DNA from: JBCFBK01 sp050173895
GTDB lineage: Bacteria; Bacteroidota; Bacteroidia; Bacteroidales; Prolixibacteraceae
Assembly (NCBI GenBank): GCA_050173895.1
Contig: JBFXKJ010000036.1
Coordinates: 1-24,267, forward strand
Direction of reading: 5' to 3'
DNA: 24,267 bases
This document shows positions 15,684 to 24,053 of this stretch, piece after piece; the first letter of the stretch is position 1; each line of letters starts with the position of its first letter. The notes under the pieces were generated by a model. It was given only the letters and a program-made list of their open reading frames with translations. It was not told the origin of the DNA and did no database searches. The translations under genes were made by a program, and so were the position numbers.

Positions 15684-16431
15684 TTTCGATAATTTCGTTT
15701 GTTAATGCTTCAAAGGCCTGAGCCGCGGCACAACCGGGAGCGTGAACCTTAACCGGTTTTTGCCAGGCAAACGCTTCCGGAACATTCATGTCCCTCGGTA
15801 TAATAACGTTCAGAAGCAAATCAGCAAATTCTTGCTCACATAAATGAACGATCTCTTTCATGAAGGCAATCCGTTCACTAAAGCCATTGATCAGAACTCC
15901 GGCCAATTGAAGTCGCTGATTACCGTTCGCGATTACATGCCCAATCAATTCAAGAGCAGGCGAAACAGCGCAAAATGCGCTTGGTTCCGGCTCAATGACC
16001 ACCAGCGCCCGGTCTACTGAGCAAAGCGCCGCCTCCATAATGGCGGGCGGAGCCGAAGGGGTATCGATAAAGACATAATCGTACTTCCCGTCGAGGTTGC
16101 CGATGGCAATTTTTACCTTTTCAGCAAATTGATCAGCGGTAATCATCCGGGTAAACTGAACGAGCCCTTCCGCGCTGTTTATTCCCGATGGCATTACATC
16201 AACCTGATAAGGAGAAGACACGATATTCGGGTGTCCTTGTTCCAGAAAAGAGATTACATTACCCCTTATATCGTGCGGCTTTATCCCCAGGCCTAAACAA
16301 AGCAAATTATTGGGGTCAAAGTCGATGACCAGCACTTTTTTCCCCTTTTGGGCAATTTGATAAGCTAAATTGCTTGTGACTGTGGTTTTACCCACCCCGC
16401 CTTTGTTACATATCGTTACGTAAGAAATCAT
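15676..16431 (-). CDS. bcsQ: BcsQ-like MinD/ParA family ATPase
   Basis: The 251-residue protein begins MISYVTICNKGGVGKTTVTS, with a deviant Walker A (KGGVGKTT, residues 10-17) including the signature Lys of MinD/ParA proteins. VLVIDFDPNN is the A' motif and YVFIDTPSAPP the Walker B-type segment. In the bcs systems of enterobacteria BcsQ is needed for cellulose synthesis and localises the complex to the pole. The gene overlaps the upstream small gene as ATGA and overlaps bcsA by 8 bp, so it is translated with them. All nucleotide-binding residues are intact. Assignment as BcsQ rests on the family and on its position directly before bcsA. Confidence 0.88.
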   Translation of the reverse strand: MISYVTICNKGGVGKTTVTSNLAYQIAQKGKKVLVIDFDPNNLLCLGLGIKPHDIRGNVISFLEQGHPNIVSSPYQVDVMPSGINSAEGLVQFTRMITADQFAEKVKIAIGNLDGKYDYVFIDTPSAPPAIMEAALCSVDRALVVIEPEPSAFCAVSPALELIGHVIANGNQRLQLAGVLINGFSERIAFMKEIVHLCEQEFADLLLNVIIPRDMNVPEAFAWQKPVKVHAPGCAAAQAFEALTNEIIENE

Positions 16432-16922
16432 CCTCTGTTCTTTTTAGGGTTGTCTTTTGGGTGAAGCGGAAACAGGTCGCGCATACGAATATGAAATGCA
16501 GGTTCGGGCGGCAATCCGGATGTCGCCGTTGTTTCCATCGAAGGCTCTATGCCCGTTGAAAACGCCGGCGCTTTGAAGGACACGGATTCGTTGGACGGCC
16601 CCGTTCTCTCCGGCGCTGTTTCTTTTGATGGCTCCGTCTCCTTTGCAAGAGCTGTTTCCTTCAAAGGCTCCGTCTCCTTTGCAAGCGCCGATCCCTTTTC
16701 CCGATCCCTGTTTTTCGCGACCCGCAATTTTTCAACCGCTTTTTCCAGTCTGCTCATTTGACCTTCGGCTGCCGGTATTCTCATTTCTTTATTTTCCTTC
16801 TTAGAACTGAATACCTCGAGTTTTACCTGTTCCATATCGATACCTGTTTCCTTCATTTTGGTTTTTAACCGTTCCATATCTTCCGGTTGATCGTACTTTG
16901 TGCGTTGAAAGATATTTTTCAT
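16428..16922 (-). CDS. Small disordered Glu/Thr/Pro-rich protein of the bcs-like operon
   Basis: The ATG at 16922, four bases after the exporter stop, gives 164 residues starting MKNIFQRTKYDQPEDMERLK. An earlier in-frame start at 17006 would lie inside the exporter gene and is not preferred. Residues 10-75 are charged and probably helical (MSRLEKAVEKLRVAKNRDRE). Residues 80-140 are a low-complexity stretch of Lys-Glu-Thr repeats from a 36-bp DNA repeat. The C-terminus has AFHIRMRDLFPLHPKDNPKK, which could be a short docking segment. No enzyme motif is seen. The position before bcsQ recalls the small bcs accessory proteins BcsR and BcsO, which are also short and partly disordered, but I see no decisive homology. 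It is probably cytoplasmic, as no signal peptide is present. Confidence 0.7.
   Translation of the reverse strand: MKNIFQRTKYDQPEDMERLKTKMKETGIDMEQVKLEVFSSKKENKEMRIPAAEGQMSRLEKAVEKLRVAKNRDREKGSALAKETEPLKETALAKETEPSKETAPERTGPSNESVSFKAPAFSTGIEPSMETTATSGLPPEPAFHIRMRDLFPLHPKDNPKKNRG
16615..16686. repeat. Tandem 36-bp repeat inside the small operon gene
   Basis: Two copies (16615-16650 and 16651-16686) share GGCTCCGTCTCCTTTGCAAG at the same phase (16630 and 16666). They encode the 12-residue units A-L-A-K-E-T-E-P-L/S-K-E-T, keeping the frame. A further degenerate unit may flank them. Confidence 0.75.
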
Positions 16923-16926
16923 GGTT

Positions 16927-19900
16927 TTAGTTAGAATTAGGTTTAAAAAAATACTTAAAAGATATTCCTGCCCGGTGTTCGTTGTAAGTAGTTCCGGCAT
17001 TGTCAAACGAATAACCGATGCCGAAAAAGAAATTCTCCGTAATCGAGTATTCGGTCGTAACGTTTAAGTTACCTCCCCATCTCATTCCGGGAGAAAAATA
17101 ATGCGTTCGTTCTCCCTCCAGACTTTGTATGCCGAGTTGTCCGTTGACGTGATAGACCCATTTCCCTTCCTCGCCTTCAAGGTCAACTCCAAGCGTGTTA
17201 AACAGGCAGCTTTCCGGGCTGAAATAGGCGCCTTCGCCAAAAGAGAAACCTCCCATGTTTCGATCGAATTCAAAATAACGGAAGTTATAGCCGAGCCTTA
17301 GGAACTTCAATCCTTTGGGGAGAAAAGTATGCCCGAAACTCAGATAAATTCCCCTTTTATCATTTTCAGCGACGTTTACACCCTCGAAAGTGCTGTTGCC
17401 AACGATTATTTTTCCATCGTATGACTTCCTGTTTATCCCCACTTCAATCTCGCTCCCTTTTTCTGTGACGCCACCGTATAGTCTGCCCTTTGCATCTTTC
17501 ACTCCTACCGAAGAAAGAAAAGACTCTCTTACCGGTCTCTGAAATAGGTTACCGCTAAGGTGAACCTCCCGCAATTCAAAAGTTGTTTTAAAGTGACCGG
17601 CAAAACGGTCTTTCACCTCAAAAGCCTTTGAAATTGCTCCAATTCCACCGGAAAGCCTTAGAAACGACAAAGGCGAAAAATTTGATATTTCCATTCCCCC
17701 TTCAATTCCTTTTTTTCTTAGGTTGCCTGTTTCCAGAAAAGCGGTATTAACCTGAAAACTTAAAAGGGAAGAACAAATGAAGGGAAAATTGAGCGCCATT
17801 CCGGTTTGCAGTTCGTTTAATTCACTCGTTCCCGTTTCTCCGCTTTTGTGTCGATACCGGACAGGGTCTATCGTCAGAAAAGGACTGTTAGCCAACTGGA
17901 TTTGGTGTTTAAGTTTGGTCTTCCAATTTTCTTTTCCCTTGGTTTTTAGTGGCGTCAGGATGATTTTGTCCTGCTCACTCCCGGAAAGAAACGGGATATC
18001 TTTCTCCTGGCCTCTCAAAAGGGGTAGGACAGGGTCATACCACGAAGCAGCCCCCAGGGAAGCGGGTGGCGGCATCTCCCGGGCAATGAAATCGGCAATC
18101 GCCGATTCTTTCTCCATAACCGATACGGGAGGAAATTGCTCGTGGTCAGGCGAGGTGTATTCTCCGTCGGTTTCCAGGTCAGGTATGAAATTCTTGACGA
18201 TTGAGTTTGCCTCACGGTTTTTCCCCGAATTCTGAAGCATTCGGACAAGTTCCCAGCCCGTTTTGGCGTCTTGATGCGTTTCATAAAACCGGGTAAGCAT
18301 CGTGATGGCTTCCGGCGTTTTATCCTGGGCTTCCATAGCGGAAGCAAGCCCGAGGATGCCACCGACATTCTCCGGGTCAATTTTCACTACTTTCGTCCAA
18401 AGTTCTTCCGCGTCGGAATACTGTTGATTTTGCAAATAAATACCTGCTATTCCATTTAACAGGTCCGGGTTATCAGGATCCAATTGGAAAGCTTTTCTGT
18501 ACTGATAAAAGGCTTCTTCGATTTTTCCTTCCTTTTTGAGCGCTTCCGCTTGTGAGGCCATACAGGATGACTGTAACTTTGTTATTTCTGTTGCAGCTCC
18601 GGGCGTATGGTCCGTGCGCCTGATTTTGTCGATATGCGCAGCGGCGCTCTTGTAATCGCCTTCTTTGATCAGGCATCTTACGATTCCAAACTGCGCGTCA
18701 AGTGAAGTCTGATTCCTCAGGAGAGCCATTTGGCAGACTTCCTTCGCCTCCGTGGTTTGTCCGTTATTAAGATAGATTCCACCCAGGGCGACAAGCGGAT
18801 AGGGATTGGAAGGCTCAAGCAGGTGCGCCTTAAGATAGGCGATAAAAGCCTCTTTGGTTTTCCCTTCTTTTAATCGATCGTCTCCTTCCTGAAGAACTAT
18901 TTCCATTTCCGTTTCCTTAATCGCTTTACTCAGGTCCGGATCCGGCTTTAAAGAAGCGATTTTTTCATAAATTTCCATTGCCTCTTTATTCCGTCGCAGT
19001 CCCCTCAGGGAACTTGCCTGACCCAGCAAGGCATCCGTATTTAGGGAATCGATTCTTAGAACTTCCTGAAACGTGTTGATGGCGTCCTGATAGTTGCCGC
19101 TTTTCAGATTAACCCCGCCCAACCCCAGAAGAGGATATACTTTATTGGCAGAATGGGTGTACGAAAGACGATAATTTTCAACCGCATCGTCGAATTTCTC
19201 TTCCTGTTTAGCGATTTCTCCTTTCATGCCGTAAATCGCACCTTTCAGATCGGAGGCCGGTATGGAGTCCAATTTATTCAGTATGAGCAATGCCTCGTCG
19301 TATTTGGCCGTTGAATAATAAACAGTAGCTTTTCCAAAAAGAGCGTCTTGATTGCCGGGAGACAGGATCAGCGCGTCTTCATAAATCCTCCTTGCTTTTT
19401 CAAAATCATTTTCTGCAAGCGCTTTCTTTCCTTCCTCCAGCATCATTTCCGATTTTAATTTTTGAATCTGATCCTGAAAGGCAGTCTTGCCGCTAATCGC
19501 GTGAACCTTTTCGTACGCCCGGAGCGCTTCTTTTTTTTCGCCCAATGACCAGGCGGCGCCGGCATAGCCTTCCAAAGCCGATATATTGTCGGGTTCTTTT
19601 TCCAAAAGCCGTTTAAAAAGCGGGTACGCGGTACTGGAATTGCCCGAAGAAATGTAAATTCCTCCTGCTCCCAGCAGGCTCCACATATCTTCCGGGTCGG
19701 TCTGCAGAATCGTTTCGAATTCCTTTAACGCTTCCTGTTCTCTGCCCTGTACTTTATAAATGTTGGCAAGTTTCCTCCTCGTTTCAATCCTGCGCGGATT
19801 TTTCGTTAAAATTTCCGTGTAAAGATCGATCACGTTTCCCGGATTCTCTCCCGCTTTTACCAGCGCATCAGCCAATCCTTCCGAAAGGTCCGTATCAGCG

Positions 19901-21417
19901 GGATAATAAATCAGTAGTTTTTTATAAAAGGGAATCAGCGATGGCTCCGGTTCCATCCATAGAACTGTCTTTTTCATCCTTTCCGGAACATGCTGATCTC
20001 CGGAATCGAGAAGTTTGTCATACCATTTGAGCGATTCTCCTCTTCTGGCGGGGACGTAAGAAAGAAGTTCGGCAAACCTAAATTGATATTCCGGATTTTC
20101 CGGGTTTTCTTCGACAAGTTTCCCGGTTATGGCAATTGTTTTGTCAAGAAACCGTTTGTCGGATGATAAAACCCCGATGTATTCGGACACTATTTTATCG
20201 GCGGGTTTAACAGCTAAGACCTTTTCATAAAGTGCGACCGATTCTTCCAACTTGTTTTGTCCATAGAAAAGCCGAGCCATCTCCAGATAAAAGGAAACGA
20301 GATCATCTTCCTTTTTCCCGGCTTTTCGATAAATTTCCAGGGCATTTTTTTCATGGCCCAGGGCATACTCGACTTTTGCCAATTCGAGAAGCGCCCCGGA
20401 ACCGGCAGGATCGCTTTTCAGATATCCTTCCAGAACAGGCTTCGCCTCCGCCGGCTTCCCATTCATAAGAAGAACATGGGCATAATCGACCAGGGCATCA
20501 TTCTTAATTTGAAGCGGTTTTTCGGTTGCGATCTCTTTGAAAAGGGAAAATGATCGTTTATAGTCGCCTTGCCAGCTTAATACCCGCGCAAAGCTTAATT
20601 TATCCTCCGTACGCCCGGGGGAAGTCCCGCAAATCACTTCCAACTCCCCGCGTGCCTCTGAAATCCTTCCCGTATAAATTAGCAGGTTGGCTAAATTTGA
20701 CCGGATATCCAGATCATCCGGATTAATTTTAAGATAACTCATTGACAAGGCTACCGCTTCCGCCCAATCTTCCTTCCTGACCGACAGACGGGCAATAAGC
20801 GCTTTTAAAGCCGTTCTGTTTTGGGGATTCTCCTTTACCGCCTGACGGTATTCCAAAATGGCTTTTTCTTTGAAGCCCCTGTCTTCAAAAGACTTTGCCC
20901 TTTGAGTGGGATCATCACCTTCGGCACCTGTCAGGTTAGAAACGTATTCCTTCGTGAGTTGTGACTTCTCCACCCAACCGTAATCGTTCGCTCCCACTTT
21001 TACTAAAACCCAGTTTTCAAAACTCTGCACAACCGCTCCTTTTTCTCCCCTTTTTATGGGTTGAACGGGAAATCTCCACCCAGGTCCTTTTCTGACCTCT
21101 CCGGCGTTTACAAAACCTTTATCCTGTTCTGCAAGCGTGTTAAGAAAGACGATTTTTTTGCTGTTTACCCATCCTTCCTGCTTTCCGTGAGAAATCCTGA
21201 TCCAGTCGTTTTTCTCCTCGATCACAGCGGCGATCTCTCCGTATGCAAGATAGCCTGTGATTTCAGCGCCCGGGTAAGGTAATTTTCTAAGCTCCGTATT
21301 TGCGGAATTAACCATGAGCATCCTTGTAAGCGTTGCGGACAAGCCCGTGTTCACCATTGACAGTGAGATTGAGATCAATCCCACTATCCGGAAGATTATT
21401 TTATACATAAAAATCAT
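16927..21417 (-). CDS. bcsC: BcsC-like exporter: signal peptide, two SH3b domains, TPR array, outer-membrane barrel
   Basis: This is 1496 residues from the ATG at 21417 (a second ATG at 21408 is possible). Residues 1-28 look like a signal peptide (IIFRIVGLISISLSMVNTGLSA). Two bacterial SH3-like domains follow, about 32-93 (ELRKLPYPGAEITGYLAYGE...GWVNSKKI) and 99-158 (EVRKGPGWRFPVQP...YGWVEKSQL). A long TPR array fills about 170-1100, with repeated A-L-x-x-Y-x-x-A-L and P-x-x-P patterns. The last 330 residues are a beta barrel with the BcsC-type GEGAYFSPES motif. BcsC scaffolds the synthase in the periplasm and forms the outer-membrane pore. E. coli BcsC (about 1150 residues) lacks the SH3b pair, which could bind peptidoglycan. 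It starts about 60 bp after the ExeA-like gene. Confidence 0.88.
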   Translation of the reverse strand: MIFMYKIIFRIVGLISISLSMVNTGLSATLTRMLMVNSANTELRKLPYPGAEITGYLAYGEIAAVIEEKNDWIRISHGKQEGWVNSKKIVFLNTLAEQDKGFVNAGEVRKGPGWRFPVQPIKRGEKGAVVQSFENWVLVKVGANDYGWVEKSQLTKEYVSNLTGAEGDDPTQRAKSFEDRGFKEKAILEYRQAVKENPQNRTALKALIARLSVRKEDWAEAVALSMSYLKINPDDLDIRSNLANLLIYTGRISEARGELEVICGTSPGRTEDKLSFARVLSWQGDYKRSFSLFKEIATEKPLQIKNDALVDYAHVLLMNGKPAEAKPVLEGYLKSDPAGSGALLELAKVEYALGHEKNALEIYRKAGKKEDDLVSFYLEMARLFYGQNKLEESVALYEKVLAVKPADKIVSEYIGVLSSDKRFLDKTIAITGKLVEENPENPEYQFRFAELLSYVPARRGESLKWYDKLLDSGDQHVPERMKKTVLWMEPEPSLIPFYKKLLIYYPADTDLSEGLADALVKAGENPGNVIDLYTEILTKNPRRIETRRKLANIYKVQGREQEALKEFETILQTDPEDMWSLLGAGGIYISSGNSSTAYPLFKRLLEKEPDNISALEGYAGAAWSLGEKKEALRAYEKVHAISGKTAFQDQIQKLKSEMMLEEGKKALAENDFEKARRIYEDALILSPGNQDALFGKATVYYSTAKYDEALLILNKLDSIPASDLKGAIYGMKGEIAKQEEKFDDAVENYRLSYTHSANKVYPLLGLGGVNLKSGNYQDAINTFQEVLRIDSLNTDALLGQASSLRGLRRNKEAMEIYEKIASLKPDPDLSKAIKETEMEIVLQEGDDRLKEGKTKEAFIAYLKAHLLEPSNPYPLVALGGIYLNNGQTTEAKEVCQMALLRNQTSLDAQFGIVRCLIKEGDYKSAAAHIDKIRRTDHTPGAATEITKLQSSCMASQAEALKKEGKIEEAFYQYRKAFQLDPDNPDLLNGIAGIYLQNQQYSDAEELWTKVVKIDPENVGGILGLASAMEAQDKTPEAITMLTRFYETHQDAKTGWELVRMLQNSGKNREANSIVKNFIPDLETDGEYTSPDHEQFPPVSVMEKESAIADFIAREMPPPASLGAASWYDPVLPLLRGQEKDIPFLSGSEQDKIILTPLKTKGKENWKTKLKHQIQLANSPFLTIDPVRYRHKSGETGTSELNELQTGMALNFPFICSSLLSFQVNTAFLETGNLRKKGIEGGMEISNFSPLSFLRLSGGIGAISKAFEVKDRFAGHFKTTFELREVHLSGNLFQRPVRESFLSSVGVKDAKGRLYGGVTEKGSEIEVGINRKSYDGKIIVGNSTFEGVNVAENDKRGIYLSFGHTFLPKGLKFLRLGYNFRYFEFDRNMGGFSFGEGAYFSPESCLFNTLGVDLEGEEGKWVYHVNGQLGIQSLEGERTHYFSPGMRWGGNLNVTTEYSITENFFFGIGYSFDNAGTTYNEHRAGISFKYFFKPNSN

Positions 21418-21476
21418 AGCCTGCTAATTCTTGGCGTATCTTCCGGCTGACCGTTACAACACGCCCCCGGGGTATT

Positions 21477-22334
21477 TTAATTGTTGAAAACGTTATGATT
21501 GGTTAAATTAATTTCAGGCTCCCTCACGGACTTCCCGTTTAAGTCGGAGATAACCTCCCTGATGGTTTCTGCATCGACCCGGGCCAGTTTTTTCTTGAAC
21601 GCCAACAGCAGCGCTAAATCGCATACATTGTTGATTTCCAGGGCATTTCCTGGAAAGTTATTATAGATTTCTTCCATCGCCTTCGGCATGAAAAGATTTT
21701 CTTCGCTACCGGCTACCCCTAGCCGGTGCATAATGTACTCTTCAGTTTCTTCTCTGCTCAATAGCTTCAATTCCCATCTCATCGGCAATCTACAAGAAAG
21801 GGCCGGGACGTTTTCCAATTTGCTTCCAAGTTCTGTTTCTCCAATAAGGATGAGGGTGAACAACTGACAGCCGCTGTCGTCACGTTCATTGGAAAGTAAC
21901 CTAAGTTCCTCCAACGTTTCAACATCCATCAGGTGAGCGTCATCAATCATAATCACAGTGTGTTTTCCTTCCTTTTTGATTTCAAGTAATTTACTGCCTA
22001 AACGATGTAAAAGGAGCGTCTTTTTAGGAGGAACTTCGATGGACTCCAGTTGAAATAGACATTCTTCAAATAACTCAATGTCAGTCATGGTGGGATGCAT
22101 GATGGAAATCAGCCTGTAATCCCCCGATTCGTTCATTTGACGGGCAAGTTCAGCTCTGATGGCTGATTTCCCCGATCCATTCACCCCGGTTAAAACAGCG
22201 CCACCTTTTTCCCCTTTCACCGCGTAAGTCAATCTTGCCAGAGCCTCTTCATGATCGGAAGAAATATAAAGAAATCTTCCATCCAACACGTTCTCAAACG
22301 GTTCCTCTTTTAAATGCCAATACTCCAAGTACAT
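21477..22334 (-). CDS. ExeA/GspA-type AAA ATPase, first gene of the operon
   Basis: The 285-residue protein begins MYLEYWHLKEEPFENVLDGR, the usual ExeA/GspA opening (Y-x-x-x-x-x-L-x-x-x-P-F). It has Walker A GVNGSGKS (50-57), Walker B VIMIDDAH (about 127-134), and L-R-L-L-S-N-E as sensor region. It ends in a helical lid with N-N-V-C-D-L-A-L-L-L-A-F. The peptidoglycan-binding domain of GspA/ExeA is absent, and no membrane segment is seen, so it is cytoplasmic. Related ATPases are known in type II secretion (where they help insert secretins through peptidoglycan) and in exosortase-linked exopolysaccharide loci. Here it is the leading gene of a bcs-like operon, so a role in assembling the exporter is a reasonable inference. 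Classical bcs operons do not have it. Confidence 0.82.
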   Translation of the reverse strand: MYLEYWHLKEEPFENVLDGRFLYISSDHEEALARLTYAVKGEKGGAVLTGVNGSGKSAIRAELARQMNESGDYRLISIMHPTMTDIELFEECLFQLESIEVPPKKTLLLHRLGSKLLEIKKEGKHTVIMIDDAHLMDVETLEELRLLSNERDDSGCQLFTLILIGETELGSKLENVPALSCRLPMRWELKLLSREETEEYIMHRLGVAGSEENLFMPKAMEEIYNNFPGNALEINNVCDLALLLAFKKKLARVDAETIREVISDLNGKSVREPEINLTNHNVFNN

Positions 22335-22443
22335 ATCTTTTTAAAATTAAAATTCCCTTTTTTCTGCCGGACAGTTGCTTTTACCGGGTCGGCGACGCTC
22401 TTTTTTCCTGTGCCGGATGGGTCGGTTTTTGCCGTTTCCCGTG

Positions 22444-22491
22444 CACGAGGTCAACGTGACTTTGAAAACAGTTTCGCGGAACAACCTCGTG
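22444..22491. repeat. Inverted repeat upstream of the exopolysaccharide operon
   Basis: CACGAGGT and ACCTCGTG are perfect complements separated by 32 bases, about 110 bp upstream of the operon's first start codon. They could be an operator or mRNA hairpin; an 8-bp arm length also allows chance. Confidence 0.35.
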
Positions 22492-22694
22492 AAACCAGGT
22501 TTATACCGTCAGTAACCGTGTTCAAAAATACTCATTAATTTCAGTCTCCGGGACGTCCGGTTAACCATAATGAGCAAATAAGCAGGCTGGGTGAGCGAAT
22601 AACCGATCTGACCGAGAAAATGGGAGGTCTGACTGAGTAATCCGGTCGCTTTGCATGACGACTGTGCCGGAAGAGTTCACCGCTCACCGTTAAT

Positions 22695-22725
22695 TTTGAA
22701 CAGCCACGGTTTGGTTGTAACTTTC
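22695..22725 (+). promoter_or_regulatory. Possible promoter upstream of gpmA
   Basis: TTTG (22695-22698), 19 bases, then TAACTTTC (22718-22725) fit the Bacteroidota -33/-7 arrangement apart from the last base of the -7 box. An overlapping TAATTTTG (22691-22698) is itself a possible -7 box. The leader to gpmA would be about 200 bases. Confidence 0.35.
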
Positions 22726-22748
22726 AAGTTTTGTATTTTTACCCATGA

Positions 22749-22919
22749 ATAAATAATAATAGGATTATCGCTCATGTTCAGGTGGTTGAAAACAGCGTTT
22801 TTTTACTTGCCATTTACGAATAGTCGGAACAGGCGGATATTACTGATAAAGAAATAGAATACCTTTTATCGTTTAGTAACCAGGAACTCATCCGGCCTTC
22901 ATTGTTACTATCCGGATAA
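22749..22919 (+). pseudogene. RelE-type toxin C-terminal remnant
   Basis: The frame without a start codon reads R-I-I-A-H-V-Q-V-V-E-N-S-V-F-L-L-A-I-Y-E, then a TAG stop at 22821-22823, then S-E-Q-A-D-I-T-D-K-E-I-E-Y-L-L and on to a TAA at 22917-22919. Bacteroidota RelE/HigB-like toxins end in just such a pattern (A-R-I-I-x-Y-V...V-Y-L-L-x-I-Y-D-K-S-E...I-S-D-K-E-L). The match on both sides of the stop in one frame makes a dead gene likely. The N-terminal half is missing, and no antitoxin gene is seen. Confidence 0.5.
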
Positions 22920-22939
22920 AAACGATCTAAAGAAAAGAA

Positions 22940-23629
22940 ATGATGACAAAACTGGTATTGGTTCGTCACGGCGAATCCATGTGGAATAAGAAAAACGTTT
23001 TTACTGGCTGGGTGGATGTTCCCCTTTCGGTCAACGGCATTGACGAGGCGCTGAAAGCAGGCGACCGGCTTTCTGATATCTCCTTCGATGTTGTTTATAC
23101 ATCGGTTCAGATACGCGCCATTCAAACTGCGATGATTGCCCTGGCAAGAAGTAAAAACGACAAGACCCCGGTCATTATTCATTCAGAAGGAAAGATGGCC
23201 GATTGGACGGAAATTTACAGTGAGGAAATGAAAAAAAATATCGTGCCTGTTTATCGTGACTGGCACCTGAATGAACGCTATTACGGAGAGCTTCAGGGAA
23301 AGAATAAGGCCGAGACCGCCGAGACGTATGGAGCAGAACAGGTCCGTCTTTGGCGGCGAAGCTATGATATCCCCCCGCCAAAAGGCGAATGCCTGAAAGA
23401 TACGGCCGAGAGAACGATCCCTTTTTTCAGGGAAAATATTCTTAAAGACTTGGCTGACGGTAAAAATGTGTTGGTTTCGGCACACGGGAACAGCCTGCGT
23501 TCGATTGTCATGTTTATTGAAAACCTGAGCAGGGAAGAGGTGCTGAACCTGGAAATCCCCACCGGCAATCCCATCCTTTTTGATTATACGGATGGAAAGC
23601 TTTCCAGAGCTCCGGAAATCAGATCTTAA
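22940..23629 (+). CDS. gpmA: 2,3-bisphosphoglycerate-dependent phosphoglycerate mutase
   Basis: The 229-residue protein from ATG 22940 (or 22943) interconverts 3- and 2-phosphoglycerate in glycolysis and gluconeogenesis in the cytoplasm. It begins MMTKLVLVRHGESMWNKKNV, with the phospho-His motif RHGES. F-T-G-W-V-D-V-P-L-S, L-N-E-R-Y-Y-G-E-L-Q-G-K-N-K-A-E-T and V-S-A-H-G-N-S-L-R-S supply the other active-site His, Glu and Arg residues. It lacks the roughly 25-residue insert that E. coli GpmA has after the P-P segment. It also carries a short charged insert (SEGKMADWTEIYSEEMKKNI) before the LNER motif. It is a monocistronic housekeeping gene and is divergent from the exopolysaccharide operon. 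Confidence 0.93.
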   Translation: MMTKLVLVRHGESMWNKKNVFTGWVDVPLSVNGIDEALKAGDRLSDISFDVVYTSVQIRAIQTAMIALARSKNDKTPVIIHSEGKMADWTEIYSEEMKKNIVPVYRDWHLNERYYGELQGKNKAETAETYGAEQVRLWRRSYDIPPPKGECLKDTAERTIPFFRENILKDLADGKNVLVSAHGNSLRSIVMFIENLSREEVLNLEIPTGNPILFDYTDGKLSRAPEIRS

Positions 23630-23780
23630 TCGTTCAGACGGCTTGGGGCTGCTCCAAAATTGAATTATTCTCCGGGAAGCGGGTTTTTGAAAGCAGTCTC
23701 CGATAGAGTACAAAGTGAAAAGACAGTGTTTCGTACTTTTGAGAGCGCTCTTAGCCCAACGCATTCTTCCCGGCGGAAGC

Positions 23781-24053
23781 TCAGTTGTTGCTGAACGAAA
23801 CTGCAGTTTCCCCGGGTTTTAGTAAATACCATTGGTCTGTTTCCCGTTCGTGACGAAGAATAAATTCGCTTCCTCCGATCACACTGATCTTGAAATAATC
23901 GGCAACCGGCCATTCCGGATTGGAATCGCCCTGATACCACCGGTCAAGGATCGCCTTAATCTCATGTTTCTGATTCCTCCAGTAAAAGCAACGCGGATAT
24001 TCGTCTGCTTTATACCCGGAATGGCATTCAACTTTTATCGGAATAAAGTCCAT
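23781..24053 (-). CDS. Small conserved cytoplasmic protein, DUF6504-like
   Basis: The 90-residue product starts MDFIPIKVECHSGYKADEYP and contains R-C-F-Y-W-R-N-Q-K-H-E-I-K-A-I-L-D-R-W-Y-Q-G-D, then P-E-W-P-V-A-D-Y-F-K-I and E-F-I-L-R-H-E-R-E-T-D-Q-W-Y-L. This W-Y-x-G-D...D-Y-F-x-V...F-x-L-R-H-x-x-x-x-x-x-W-Y-L pattern is that of DUF6504-type proteins, which have no known function. No signal peptide or membrane segment is seen. It is convergent with gpmA, 150 bp apart. The ATG at 24053 is the only sensible start. I judge it real because the whole frame fits the family pattern. Confidence 0.75.
   Translation of the reverse strand: MDFIPIKVECHSGYKADEYPRCFYWRNQKHEIKAILDRWYQGDSNPEWPVADYFKISVIGGSEFILRHERETDQWYLLKPGETAVSFSNN

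Larger units (their letters stand above)
22335..22748. other. Operon upstream region with hairpin and gene debris
   Basis: The operon's promoter should be here on the minus strand. TAATTTTA just upstream of 22334 only loosely fits a -7 box. CACGAGGT (22444-22451) and ACCTCGTG (22484-22491) form an inverted repeat. At 22539-22640 the plus strand reads a start-less frame ending EQISRLGERITDLTEKMGGL-T-E then stop, with coiled-coil spacing, possibly a fragment of an old gene. Nothing else is supportable. Confidence 0.5.

Noticed and set aside
23735..23780. Palindrome AGAGCGCTCT and a CTTCC/GGAAG hairpin between gpmA and the DUF6504-like gene
   Set aside because: Short stems without a following T run on either strand, so not called as terminators.
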